Of a stretch of DNA of 64,000 nt, positions 43,897 through 52,972 are shown in pieces; position 1 is the stretch's first letter, and every line of letters starts with the position of its first letter. Position numbers and translations under genes: made by a program. Source of the DNA: Pseudomonas_T sp032052615 (GTDB lineage: Bacteria > Pseudomonadota > Gammaproteobacteria > Pseudomonadales > Pseudomonadaceae). Location of the stretch: positions 434,001-498,000 of the forward strand of contig DAMBWF010000003.1 of the NCBI GenBank assembly GCA_032052615.1, in the 5' to 3' direction. The notes under the pieces were generated by a model. It worked only from the letters and a program-made list of their open reading frames with translations, did no database searches and had not been told where the DNA came from.

Positions 43897-44436
43897 ATGG
43901 CCCTGGACGAGGCGTACCGTATCGAGGCCGCCGAGCCGGACGACCTGCCGGCCCTGGCCGGGGTGGAAGCCCGCGCGGCCCGACTGTTTCCCGAAACTTT
44001 GCTGCCCGCCGCGCTGCGCGGCGACACGCTGCCTCCGGCGCTGCTGGCCGATGCCCAGCGGCAGGGCCGCTTGTGGGTCGCGCGGCACCGGGGAGCCGCC
44101 GTCGTGGGGTTCGCCTGCGCCGAGCGGCTGGGGGAGCTGGCGCTCCTGCGGGAGATCGACGTGGACCCGGACCACGGGCGCCGCGGCGTGGCCAGCGCGC
44201 TGCTGGCGCCGGTCTTCGACTGGGCCATGGGGCAGGGCGCGGAGGCCCTCTACCTCACCACCTTCGCCGCCTTCGAGCCTGGTCGGCGGCTCTACCGGCG
44301 GGCCGGCTTCTTGCCCCTCGACCCTGAGCGTGCTCCGCCGGCCATCGTCGCGCTGCTACGGGCGGAGCGCGCGGCCGGGCTCGGCGAGCGCCTCGCCATG
44401 GTCCGAACCTGGGCCGGGCGGAGCGCGCTCGCCTAG
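43897..44436 (+). CDS. GNAT family N-acetyltransferase
   Basis: 179-aa GCN5-related acetyltransferase. Motif A for acetyl-CoA is IDVDPDHGRRGVASALLAP and motif B YLTTFAAFEPGRRLYRRAGF. The acceptor is unknown. It is directly downstream of the antiporter gene and probably co-transcribed with it. Confidence 0.88.
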   Translation: MALDEAYRIEAAEPDDLPALAGVEARAARLFPETLLPAALRGDTLPPALLADAQRQGRLWVARHRGAAVVGFACAERLGELALLREIDVDPDHGRRGVASALLAPVFDWAMGQGAEALYLTTFAAFEPGRRLYRRAGFLPLDPERAPPAIVALLRAERAAGLGERLAMVRTWAGRSALA

Positions 44437-44622
44437 GCGCCCAACCTCGCCGCGTGCGGGAAGCGGCGCCCGCATCGTCCCGACGAAGCGGCAAGCCGTT
44501 TCCGGTCTTTTCACTTTTCTTGCACAACAGGCTTGGTAGGATGCCGCGCGCGGAGCCGGTGTCGGCTCCCGACGCCGCTCCGACGGGGCGGCCGCGCCCA
44601 TTCATGAGTTCAAGAGGTGTCG

Positions 44623-45453
44623 ATGGAGTTCTGGCCTGCAGCGCAAGCGTTGATTCTGGGTATCGTCGAGGGCCTCACGGAATTCCTGCCCGTCTCCAGC
44701 ACCGGGCACCAGATCATCGTCGCCGACCTGCTCGGCTTCGGCGGCGAACGGGCCATGGCCTTCAACATCATCATCCAGCTCGGTGCGATCCTCGCGGTGG
44801 TCTGGGCGTTTCGCGCGAAGATCTTCGCCGTGCTGCGGGGCCTGCCCAGCCAGCCCCGGGAGCGCCGCTTCACCGTCAACCTGCTGGTGGCGTTCCTGCC
44901 GGCGGTGCTGCTGGGCGTGCTCTGCGCGGACCTGATCCACCGCTACCTGTTCAACCCGCTGACGGTGGCGGTGGCCCTGGTGCTGGGCGGCGTGGTGATG
45001 CTCTGGGCGGAGCGGCGCCGGCACGTGGCGCGGGTCGAGCACCTGGAGCAGTTGCGCTGGTCCGATGCTTTGAAGATCGGCCTGGCGCAATGCCTGGCGA
45101 TGATCCCCGGGACTTCCCGCTCCGGGGCCACCATCATCGGCGGCTTGCTGTTCGGGCTGTCGCGGCAGGCCGCCACCGAGTTCTCCTTCTTCCTGGCGAT
45201 ACCCACCATGGTCGGCGCGGCGGTGTATTCCGGCTACAAGTACCGGGCGTTGTTCATGCCCGGCGACCTGCCGGTGTTCGCCATCGGCTTCGTCACCTCC
45301 TTCATCTTCGCCATGGTGGCGGTGCGCGGCTTGCTGGCGTTCATTTCACGCCACAGCTACGCGGCGTTCGCCTGGTATCGCATCGTCTTCGGCCTGGTGA
45401 TCCTGGCCACCTGGCAATTCCACCTGATCGACTGGAGCGCCGCCCAAGGCTGA
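44623..45453 (+). CDS. uppP: Undecaprenyl-diphosphatase
   Basis: 276-aa integral membrane phosphatase that recycles undecaprenyl pyrophosphate for peptidoglycan and O-antigen synthesis (also called BacA, bacitracin resistance). Both catalytic motifs are present: GIVEGLTEFLPVSSTGH and PGTSRSGATI. The ATG at 44623 has AAGAGG 5 bases upstream; the GTG six bases earlier overlaps that site and is rejected. Confidence 0.96.
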   Translation: MEFWPAAQALILGIVEGLTEFLPVSSTGHQIIVADLLGFGGERAMAFNIIIQLGAILAVVWAFRAKIFAVLRGLPSQPRERRFTVNLLVAFLPAVLLGVLCADLIHRYLFNPLTVAVALVLGGVVMLWAERRRHVARVEHLEQLRWSDALKIGLAQCLAMIPGTSRSGATIIGGLLFGLSRQAATEFSFFLAIPTMVGAAVYSGYKYRALFMPGDLPVFAIGFVTSFIFAMVAVRGLLAFISRHSYAAFAWYRIVFGLVILATWQFHLIDWSAAQG

Positions 45454-45539
45454 GCGACGGGCATTCGGCGGATCGATGGAGCGCGGCGCGCCGGCGCGCG
45501 TTTGGCATAGTGGGCGCGACGCCATCCGAGGAACCGCCC

Positions 45540-46526
45540 ATGATCCAGACCGAACACCACCTGCTCGCCGTCAATGGCATCCACCTGAGCCTGTACCGCG
45601 CCGGCCCCGAGTCCGGGCCGCCGGTCTGGTTGCTGCATGGCTTCCCCGAATGCTGGTTCGCCTGGCGGCACACGGTCGATGCCCTGGCCGCCGCCGGCTA
45701 CCGGGTCTGCGTGCCGGAAATGCGTGGCTATGGCCGCAGCAGCGCGCCGCCGGCCATCGAGGCCTATGACCTGCCGACCCTGGGCGACGACATCCTCGGC
45801 GCCATGGACGCCCTTGGCCAGCCGCGCGCGGCGGTAATCGGTCACGACTGGGGCGCCCCGGTGGCCTGGAGCCTGGCGTTGCGGGCACCCGAGCGGATCG
45901 TCGCCGTCGGCGGTCTCTCGGTGCCTTACGGCGGCCGGCCGAAGCGGCCCGCCGTCGAGCTGCTGCGCGAAGCGTTCGGCGACCGTTTCAACTACATCCT
46001 GTACTTCCAGACGCCGGGAGTCGCCGAGGCCGAACTGGACGCGGACATCCCCCGCACGCTACGGACCATGCTCCACGGCTGTTCGGCCGAGGTGCCGAAG
46101 GATACGTTCCTGCGCGACCGGCCCGCCGATTCCCGGCTGTTCGACGGCATGCCCGATCCTGGCGAGCCGCCCCGTTGGTGCGCGGGCGAGGCGTTCCGCC
46201 ACTATGTCGATACATTCGCCGGACGCGGCTTCGGCCCCGCGCTGAACTGGTACCGCAACTTCGAGCGCAACTGGATCCTGTCCGAGCCCCTGGCCGAGCG
46301 GCGCGTGGAGCAGCCGGCGCTGTTCCTGATCGGCGACCGCGACCCGGTGGGCACCCTGGAAGCCCATACCCTGGCGCGCATGCCCCAGTGGGTGCCGCGC
46401 GTCGAGGCCCATACCCTGGCCGACTGCGGGCACTGGCTGCAGGGCGAGAAACCCGCCGAGGTGAATGCCCGGCTGCTGGATTTCCTGGCGCGGCACTATC
46501 CGCGGGGGAATGTTCGGCCGGCATGA
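45540..46526 (+). CDS. Epoxide hydrolase-type alpha/beta hydrolase
   Basis: 328-aa soluble epoxide hydrolase-like protein. The oxyanion motif is HGFPE (residues 33-37), nucleophile Asp103 in GHDWGAP, and histidine in DCGHWLQGEKP. A cap domain with candidate Tyr residues (NYILYFQ, NWYRNF) lies between. The Asp nucleophile separates it from serine esterases and from haloalkane dehalogenases by context. Physiological epoxide unknown. Confidence 0.88.
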   Translation: MIQTEHHLLAVNGIHLSLYRAGPESGPPVWLLHGFPECWFAWRHTVDALAAAGYRVCVPEMRGYGRSSAPPAIEAYDLPTLGDDILGAMDALGQPRAAVIGHDWGAPVAWSLALRAPERIVAVGGLSVPYGGRPKRPAVELLREAFGDRFNYILYFQTPGVAEAELDADIPRTLRTMLHGCSAEVPKDTFLRDRPADSRLFDGMPDPGEPPRWCAGEAFRHYVDTFAGRGFGPALNWYRNFERNWILSEPLAERRVEQPALFLIGDRDPVGTLEAHTLARMPQWVPRVEAHTLADCGHWLQGEKPAEVNARLLDFLARHYPRGNVRPA

Positions 46527-46636
46527 GGGTCGGAGGCGGTTGCACGTCGAGTGGCGGGAGGCCGGGGCGCGGTTCGGGGGAGAAACCCTCGGGCCCTGGG
46601 CGTTCCAGGCCCGCCAGTCGACAATCAGGGAGGCGT

Positions 46637-48218
46637 ATGAGCCCGCGGTTACTTCAACTTGACCAGGTGTCGCTCCACTTGCCCGACGGACGTGTCCTGT
46701 TCGAGCACCTGAACCATTCCTTCAATAGCAGAATCACCGGTCTCGTCGGGGCCAATGGGTGCGGCAAGTCCCTGCTGGGCCGGTTGCTGGCGGGCCGACA
46801 GGCGCCCACCCGTGGCACCGTGCGACGCGAAGGGCGGATCTATCGCGTGGCGCAGTCACTGGAGCCAGCGCGCTACCCCACCGTCGCTGCGCTGGCCGGG
46901 GTCGCCCCGGTTCTGGCGGCGCTGGAGCGCATCGCCCAAGGCAGCGTGGAAGAGGAAGACCATGCGCTGGCGGTCGACCAATGGGATTGCGCCACGCGTC
47001 TCGAGGCGGAACTGGACCAGATGGGCCTGGGGCGCTTGAAGGCCGACTCGCCCACCGAGACCCTCAGCGGCGGCGAGCGGCAACGGGTGGCGCTGCTCGG
47101 AGCGTGGCTCTCCCGGGCCGACTGGCTCGTCCTCGACGAGCCCAGCAATCACTTGGATACCGCGCAACAGCGTGCGCTCGCCCAGCGGATCTATAGCTGG
47201 CCCAATGGCCTGGTGTTGATCAGCCATGACCGCGGCCTCCTGGAGCATGTGAGCGAAGTCGTCGAGCTTTCCGCGCGGGGACTAAGCGTGTATGGCGGCA
47301 GCTACAGTCAGTATGCGGCGGCACGGGAACAGGAGCAGCAAGCGTTCCAGTCGGCCTTGCAAGGGGAGCGGGCCCAGGCCAAGCGTGAGCGGCGGGAATC
47401 GATCCTGAACATGGAGCGGCGGCAACGGCGCAATGCCCGAGGCGACCGCCAGGCCCGCCACGGCAACCAGAGCAAGTTGATCACCGACGCCCAGAAGGAG
47501 CGCAGCGAGAACAGCCAGGGAAAGCTGCGCCTCAACCAACAGGTAGCCCAAGAGCAACGGCAACAGCGTATCGCCGAGGCCCGCGCCCGGTGCGTGCCCG
47601 AGCTTCAACGCGTGATGCTGTCGCCGGATACGGTGGTCCCCCCCCGGCAAGCTGATTCTGCAGCTTAATGACGTCATGCTTCCCTTCGGTCACGCGGCGC
47701 CCATCGATCTGACGCTGACGGGCCCCAGGCGTCTGGCGATCTTGGGCGCCAACGGCAGCGGGAAGTCGACCTTGTTGCATGTGATCGCGGGCCACTTGCC
47801 GGCGCGCGGAGGCGAAATCATGCGCCACGGTCCTATCGGCTGGTTGGACCAACACGCCGGGTCGCGCTACCCCGAGCGCACGGCCGTGCAATGGCTTTAC
47901 GAGAGCAATCCGCGGTTGCCCGAGGCCGAGGCGCGGACCCGCTTGGCTCAGTTGGGGATCGATGCGGACCGCGCGATGCTCAAGACCCGCCAGTTGAGCG
48001 GTGGCGAGCGCCTGAAGATAGCCTTGGCCGCGCAGCTCCATGCGCAGCGACCGCCGCACCTCCTGTTGCTGGACGAGCCCGACAATCACCTGGACCTGCC
48101 CAGCATCATCGCATTGGAGCAAATGCTGGATCAGTACCGTGGCGCATTGATCGTGGTCTCCCATGACAGCGCTTTTTTGCAGGCCCTTCGCCTGGACGGC
48201 GAATTGCGGCTCCAGTAG
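46637..48218 (+). pseudogene. ABC-F family ATPase, frameshifted at a C8 tract
   Basis: Two-domain ABC-F protein (no membrane domain; the family acts on ribosomes, some members giving antibiotic protection). Domain 1: Walker A GANGCGKSLL, signature LSGGERQRVAL, Walker B LVLDEPSNHLD. A basic linker (ERRESILNMERRQRRNARGD) follows. Domain 2: GANGSGKSTLL, LSGGERLKIAL, LLLDEPDNHLD. The frame breaks at eight C (47638-47645): as read, translation ends at 47668 (343 aa) and the rest is open from 47676 (180 aa). Removing one C restores a 526-aa reading frame (VVPPGKLILQLNDVMLPFG). All ATPase motifs are otherwise intact, so the break is recent, phase-variable or a sequencing error. AGGGAGG precedes the ATG. 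Confidence 0.85.
47638..47645 (+). repeat. Poly-C tract (C8) at the ABC-F frameshift
   Basis: Eight consecutive C inside the ABC-F coding region. Seven would keep both ATPase domains in one frame. Confidence 0.85.
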
Positions 48219-48391
48219 CGATGGCCATACGGTGCCCGACGGCGCTGTCGAAGCCTTCGCCGGCGGACGAAGGTCGTCCCTCATCGAACGGGACGGGCAT
48301 CCCCGGTAGCGCTGGACGAGGCGCTCGCCCAGGGCGGGGGTTGGGTGACCAGCGGGCTAGCCGGCTGGTCGCCCGATCCGTCGAGAGGTAG

Positions 48392-48415
48392 AAAAAAGGC
48401 CGCGTGAGCGGCCTT
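48392..48415 (-). terminator. Intrinsic terminator of fabI
   Basis: Minus-strand stem AAGGCCGC / GCGGCCTT with the loop TCAC, followed by a T-run (A-run 48392-48397 on the plus strand). It lies 20 bases past the fabI stop and closes the importer-fabI transcript. Confidence 0.9.
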
Positions 48416-48435
48416 CCGGGGGTATGCCGGAGCGG

Positions 48436-49233
48436 TCAGTCCTCGTCCAGGGCCCCCATGGCGGTGGTGTTGAAGCCGCCATCGACGTAGAGGATTTCCC
48501 CGCTGATGCCCGAAGCCAGGTCGGAGCACAGGAAGGCGCCGGCATTGCCGACTTCCTCGATGGTCACGTTGCGCCGCAGGGGCGTCTGCTTCTCGTTGGC
48601 GGAGAGCATCTTGCGGAAGTTCTTGATGCCGGAGGCCGCCAGGGTGCGGATCGGGCCGGCGGAGATGGCGTTGACCCGGGTGCCTTCCGGGCCGAGGCTG
48701 CCGGCCAGGTAGCGGACGCCGGCTTCCAGGCTGGCCTTGGCCATGCCCATCACGTTGTAGTTGGGCATGGTGCGCTCGGCGCCGAGGTAGGACAGGGTGA
48801 GCAGACTGCCGTTGCGGCCCTTCATCAGCGCGCGGCCGGCCTTGGCCAGGGCGACGAAGCTGTAGGCGCTGATGTCGTGGGCGATGCGGAAGCCCTCGCG
48901 GGTGGTGACCTCGGTGAAATCGCCATCGAGCTGATCGCCAGGCGCGAAGCCGACCGAGTGGACGATGATGTCGAGACCGTCCCATTTCTGGCCGAGCGCC
49001 TGGAACACCGCTTCGATGTCGGCGTCGTTGGCCACGTCGCAGGGGAAGCACAGCTCCGGACCGGAACCCCAGCCGGCGGCGAATTCCTCGACACGGCCCT
49101 TGAGCTTGTCGTTCTGATAGGTGAAGGCCAGCTCGGCGCCTTCGCGGTGCATGGCGGCGGCGATGCCGGAGGCGATGGACAGCTTGCTGGCCACCCCGAC
49201 AATCAGTACCCGCTTACCGGCGAGAAATCCCAT
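48436..49233 (-). CDS. fabI: Enoyl-[ACP] reductase [NADH]
   Basis: 265-aa short-chain-dehydrogenase enoyl-ACP reductase, performing the last step of fatty acid elongation; the target of triclosan. The active-site residues are Tyr149 (LSYLGAE), Tyr159 and Lys166 (YNVMGMAK), equivalent to E. coli Tyr146, Tyr156 and Lys163. The N-terminal GVASKLSIASGIA binds NADH. The ribosome site AGGAAGAGGA lies upstream. It begins 19 bases after the ABC transporter ATPase gene, so it probably shares its transcript. Confidence 0.97.
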   Translation of the reverse strand: MGFLAGKRVLIVGVASKLSIASGIAAAMHREGAELAFTYQNDKLKGRVEEFAAGWGSGPELCFPCDVANDADIEAVFQALGQKWDGLDIIVHSVGFAPGDQLDGDFTEVTTREGFRIAHDISAYSFVALAKAGRALMKGRNGSLLTLSYLGAERTMPNYNVMGMAKASLEAGVRYLAGSLGPEGTRVNAISAGPIRTLAASGIKNFRKMLSANEKQTPLRRNVTIEEVGNAGAFLCSDLASGISGEILYVDGGFNTTAMGALDED

Positions 49234-49252
49234 GTGTTCGTTCCTCTTCCTG

Positions 49253-50869
49253 TTATCTGGATGAATCGGCGGTCGCCGGCGCCACGAAGGCCGCTTCCAG
49301 CAACTGCCGCGTATAAGGGTGGCGCGGCGCGGCGAAAATCGCCTCGGCCGGCCCCTGTTCGACGACCCGGCCCTGCTTCATCACCAGCAACTGGTGACTC
49401 AAGGCCCTGACCACCGCCAGGTCGTGGCTGATGAACAGGTAGGTCAGGTCGTACTTGGCCTGCAACCTCCGCAACAGGTCCACCACGTGGCGCTGCACCG
49501 TCCGGTCGAGCGCCGAGGTGGGCTCGTCCAGCAGGATCAGCGCCGGCTTGAGCACCAGCGCCCGGGCGATGGCGATGCGCTGCCGCTGTCCCCCGGAGAA
49601 CTCGTGGGGGTAGCGGTGGCGCGTCTCGGGATCGAGCCCGACTTCCATCAGGGCCTCGACGATGGCCCGCTCCCGTTCCACCTCGTCGCCGATGCGGTGA
49701 ATCGCCAAGCCCTCGCCGACGATCCGGCCCACCGACATGCGGGGGCTGAGACTGCCGTAGGGGTCTTGGAAGACCACCTGCATCTGCCGGCGCAACGGCC
49801 TCATGTCCCGTTGCGTCATGTCTTGCAGCGCCTGCCCCTGGAAACGGATGGCGCCTCGGCTGGCCAGCAATCGCAGGATCGCCAGGCCCAAGGTGGACTT
49901 GCCGGAGCCGCTTTCGCCGACGATGCCCAAGGTCTGGCCCCGGGGCAGGGCGAAGTCGATGCCGTCCACCGCCTTGATCCGATCCACCGTGCGGCGCAGC
50001 ACGCCCTTGCGGACCGGGAACCATACCCGCAGGTCGTCCACTTCCAGCAACGGCGCGGCGGGCGGCACCTCCCGGGGCCGGCCGTCGGGCTCGGCGGCGA
50101 GCAGCTCGCGGGTGTAGGCGTGCTGCGGGGCCTGGAACAATCGCTCGCAAGACGCCTGTTCGACGACGCGTCCCCGCTGCATGACACATACCCGATGGGC
50201 GATTCGTCGCACCAGGTTGAGATCGTGGCTGATCAGCAGCAGTGACATGCCCAGGCGCGCCTGCAGGTCCTTGAGCAGGTCGAGGATCTTCAACTGCACG
50301 GTGACATCGAGGGCGGTGGTGGGTTCGTCGGCGATCAGCAGGTCCGGTTCGTTGGCCAGCGCCATGGCGATCATCACCCGCTGGCGCTGGCCTCCCGACA
50401 ATTGGTGAGGATAGGCGTCGAGCCGCTTGCCGGGCTCGGCCAGGCCCACCAGCTCCAGGAGCTCCAGGGTCCGCCGACGGGCCGGGGCGCCGGTGAGCCC
50501 CTTGTGCAGCGCCAGCACCTCGGCGATCTGCTTGCCCACGGTGTGCAGCGGGTTCAAGGAGGTCATCGGCTCTTGAAAGATCATGGCGATGCGGTTGCCC
50601 CGGATGCCCCGCAGGCGGCGTTCGCCTAGGCTCAGCAGGTCTTCGCCGGCATAGCGGATGCTGCCGGACGGGTGCCGCGCCGCCGGATAGGGCAGCAGGC
50701 GCAGGATGGCGTGGGCGGTCACCGACTTGCCCGAGCCGCTCTCGCCCACCAGGGCCAGGGTCTCGCCCTTGCGGATATCAAAGCTCACGCCCTCGACCAC
50801 TCGTTGCACGCTGGCGCCGGAGACGAATTCGACGGCCAGGTCGCGGATTTCGATCAGGTTCTCGGACAT
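49253..50869 (-). CDS. Peptide ABC transporter ATPase (double domain, YejF/NppD-like)
   Basis: 538-aa fused ATPase with two ABC domains. Walker A sites are both GESGSGKS; signatures are QLSGGQRQRVMIAMAL and EFSGGQRQRIAIARAL; Walker B sites are LLIADEPTTALD and LILLDEPTSALD. It energises the neighbouring permeases. The order matches E. coli yejABEF and P. aeruginosa nppA1A2BCD (recalled), which import peptides, microcin C-like and peptidyl-nucleoside antibiotics. GAGGAA precedes the ATG. It is 2 bases downstream of the permease gene. Confidence 0.93.
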   Translation of the reverse strand: MSENLIEIRDLAVEFVSGASVQRVVEGVSFDIRKGETLALVGESGSGKSVTAHAILRLLPYPAARHPSGSIRYAGEDLLSLGERRLRGIRGNRIAMIFQEPMTSLNPLHTVGKQIAEVLALHKGLTGAPARRRTLELLELVGLAEPGKRLDAYPHQLSGGQRQRVMIAMALANEPDLLIADEPTTALDVTVQLKILDLLKDLQARLGMSLLLISHDLNLVRRIAHRVCVMQRGRVVEQASCERLFQAPQHAYTRELLAAEPDGRPREVPPAAPLLEVDDLRVWFPVRKGVLRRTVDRIKAVDGIDFALPRGQTLGIVGESGSGKSTLGLAILRLLASRGAIRFQGQALQDMTQRDMRPLRRQMQVVFQDPYGSLSPRMSVGRIVGEGLAIHRIGDEVERERAIVEALMEVGLDPETRHRYPHEFSGGQRQRIAIARALVLKPALILLDEPTSALDRTVQRHVVDLLRRLQAKYDLTYLFISHDLAVVRALSHQLLVMKQGRVVEQGPAEAIFAAPRHPYTRQLLEAAFVAPATADSSR

Positions 50870-50871
50870 GG

Positions 50872-51891
50872 TTATTTCCTCGGATCGAACGCGTCGCGTA
50901 CCGCTTCGCCGATGAACACCAGCAGCGAGAGCATCAGCGCCAGCACCACGAACGCGCTGATGCCCAGCCAGGGCGCCTGCAGGTTGGCCTTGCCCTGGGC
51001 CACCAGTTCGCCCAGGGACGGCGAGCCGGCCGGCAGGCCGAAGCCGAGGAAGTCCAGGGCGGTCAGGCTGCCGATGGCGGTGGTCAGGATGAACGGCAGG
51101 AAGGTGAGGGTGGAGATCATGGCGTTGGGCAGGATGTGGCGGAACATGATCGCCCCGTTGCCCATGCCCAGGGCGCGGGCCGCGCGCACGTATTCCAGGT
51201 TGCGGCCACGGAGGAATTCCGCGCGCACCACGTCCACCAGGCTCATCCAGGAAAACAGCAGCAGGATGCCCAGCAGCCACCAGAAGTTGGGCTGCACGAA
51301 GCTGGAGAGAATGATCAGCAGGAACAGCACCGGCAGCCCCGACCAGATCTCCAGGAAGCGCTGACCCAGCAGGTCCACCCAGCCGCCGTAGAAGCCTTGC
51401 AGGGCGCCGGCGACCACGCCGATCAGAGAACTGAACAGGGTCAGGGCGAGAGCGAACAGCACCGACAGGCGGAACCCGTAGATCACCCGCGCCAGCACGT
51501 CCCGGGCCTGGTCGTCGGTGCCCAGCCAGTTCTGCGCCGAGGGCGGAGCCGGGGCGGGTACCCGCAGGTCGTAGTTGATGCTGTCATAGCCGAAGGGAAT
51601 CGGCGGCCAGTACAGCTCGCCGCCCTTGGCGTGGATCAGTGCCTGGATATAGGGGCTCTTGTAGTTGGCTTCCAGCGGGAATTCGCCGCCGAAGCGGGTC
51701 TCCGGGTAGCGCTTGAACGCCGGGAAGAACCACTCGCCGTCGTAGCGCAGGGCCAACGGCTTGTCGTTGGCGATCAGTTCGGCGCCCAGGCTGAGGCCGA
51801 ACAGCAGAAGGAACAACCACAACGACCACCAGCCTCGCTTGTGGGCCTTGAAGCGCTCCAGACGCCGCCGGTTGAGGGGGGAGAGGGCCAT
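50872..51891 (-). CDS. Peptide ABC transporter permease (YejE/NppC-like)
   Basis: 339-aa inner-membrane permease with an N-terminal helix (about residues 21-40), a periplasmic loop and five further helices. The EAA-type coupling loop is EYVRAARALGMGNGAIMFRH. The long N-terminal periplasmic segment (GEWFFPAFKRYPETRFGGEF) marks the YejE subgroup. Gene order and one-base spacing to its neighbours indicate one operon. Confidence 0.92.
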   Translation of the reverse strand: MALSPLNRRRLERFKAHKRGWWSLWLFLLLFGLSLGAELIANDKPLALRYDGEWFFPAFKRYPETRFGGEFPLEANYKSPYIQALIHAKGGELYWPPIPFGYDSINYDLRVPAPAPPSAQNWLGTDDQARDVLARVIYGFRLSVLFALALTLFSSLIGVVAGALQGFYGGWVDLLGQRFLEIWSGLPVLFLLIILSSFVQPNFWWLLGILLLFSWMSLVDVVRAEFLRGRNLEYVRAARALGMGNGAIMFRHILPNAMISTLTFLPFILTTAIGSLTALDFLGFGLPAGSPSLGELVAQGKANLQAPWLGISAFVVLALMLSLLVFIGEAVRDAFDPRK

Positions 51892-51892
51892 G

Positions 51893-52972
51893 TCAGCGCT
51901 CCTGTCGGTCGAAGTCGATGCGCGGATCGATGAGCATGTAGGACAGGTCGCTGAGCAGCTTGGTCAGCAGCCCCAGCAGGGAAAAGATGAACAGCGTGCC
52001 GAACACCACCGGGTAGTCGCGGTTGACCACGGATTCGAAGCCCAGCAGGCCGAGGCCGTCCAGGGAGAAGATCACCTCGATCAGCAGCGAGCCGGAAAAG
52101 AAGATGCCGAGGAAGGCCGCCGGAAAGCCGGCGATCACCAGCAGCATGGCGTTGCGGAATACGTGGCGATAGAGCACCTGGCGGTCGCTCAGGCCCTTGG
52201 CGCGGGCGGTGATCACGTATTGCTTGCTGATTTCGTCGAGGAAGCTGTTCTTGGTCAGCAGGGTGAGGGTGGCGAAGTTGCCGATCACCAGGGCGGTAAC
52301 CGGCAGCGCCAGGTGCCAGAAATAGTCCAGGATCTTGCCGCCCAGGGACAACTCGGCGAAGTTGGCCGAGGTCAGCCCGCGCAGCGGGAACCAGCCGAAG
52401 TAGCTGCCGCCGGCGAACAGCACGATGAGCAGGATGGCGAACAGGAACGAAGGGATCGCATAGCCCACCACCACCGCCGCGCTGGTCCAGACGTCGAACC
52501 GGCTGCCATGGCGGGTGGCCTTGGCGATGCCCAGGGGAATCGATACCAGGTAGATGATCAGGGTGCTCCACAGACCGAGGGAGATCGACACCGGCATCTT
52601 CTCGGCGATCAGGGTGGTGACCGGGGTATCGCGGAAGAAGCTCTGCCCGAAGTCCAGGCGGGCGTAGCTGGCGAGCATGAGCCAGAAGCGCTCCGAGGCC
52701 GGCTTGTCGAAGCCGTACATCTTCTCGATCTGGGCCACCATGTCCGGGTCGAGCCCCTGGCCGCCCCGGTAGTGGGAGCCGCCGGAGGAGACTTCCTGGC
52801 CGCCGCCCGTAATCCGCGCGGTGGCGCCGCCGGTATCGAGCCCTTCGAGGCGGGCGATCATCTGATCCACCGGGCCGCCCGGGGCGGCCTGGACGATGAT
52901 GAAGTTGATCAGCAGGATGCCGAACAGGGTCGGCACGATCAGCAGCAGGCGCCGCACGAGATAGGCGAGCAT
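51893..52972 (-). CDS. Peptide ABC transporter permease (YejB/NppB-like)
   Basis: 359-aa permease that pairs with the YejE-like subunit. The N-terminal MLAYLVRRLLLIVPTLFGIL is typical of DppB/OppB-type permeases, and the coupling loop is YVITARAKGLSDRQVLYRHV. Its start overlaps the stop of the binding-protein gene by one base. Confidence 0.92.
   Translation of the reverse strand: MLAYLVRRLLLIVPTLFGILLINFIIVQAAPGGPVDQMIARLEGLDTGGATARITGGGQEVSSGGSHYRGGQGLDPDMVAQIEKMYGFDKPASERFWLMLASYARLDFGQSFFRDTPVTTLIAEKMPVSISLGLWSTLIIYLVSIPLGIAKATRHGSRFDVWTSAAVVVGYAIPSFLFAILLIVLFAGGSYFGWFPLRGLTSANFAELSLGGKILDYFWHLALPVTALVIGNFATLTLLTKNSFLDEISKQYVITARAKGLSDRQVLYRHVFRNAMLLVIAGFPAAFLGIFFSGSLLIEVIFSLDGLGLLGFESVVNRDYPVVFGTLFIFSLLGLLTKLLSDLSYMLIDPRIDFDRQER

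Noticed and set aside
44520..44542. TTGCAC ... TAGGAT as a uppP promoter
   Set aside because: Spacing is only 11 bases, too short for sigma-70.
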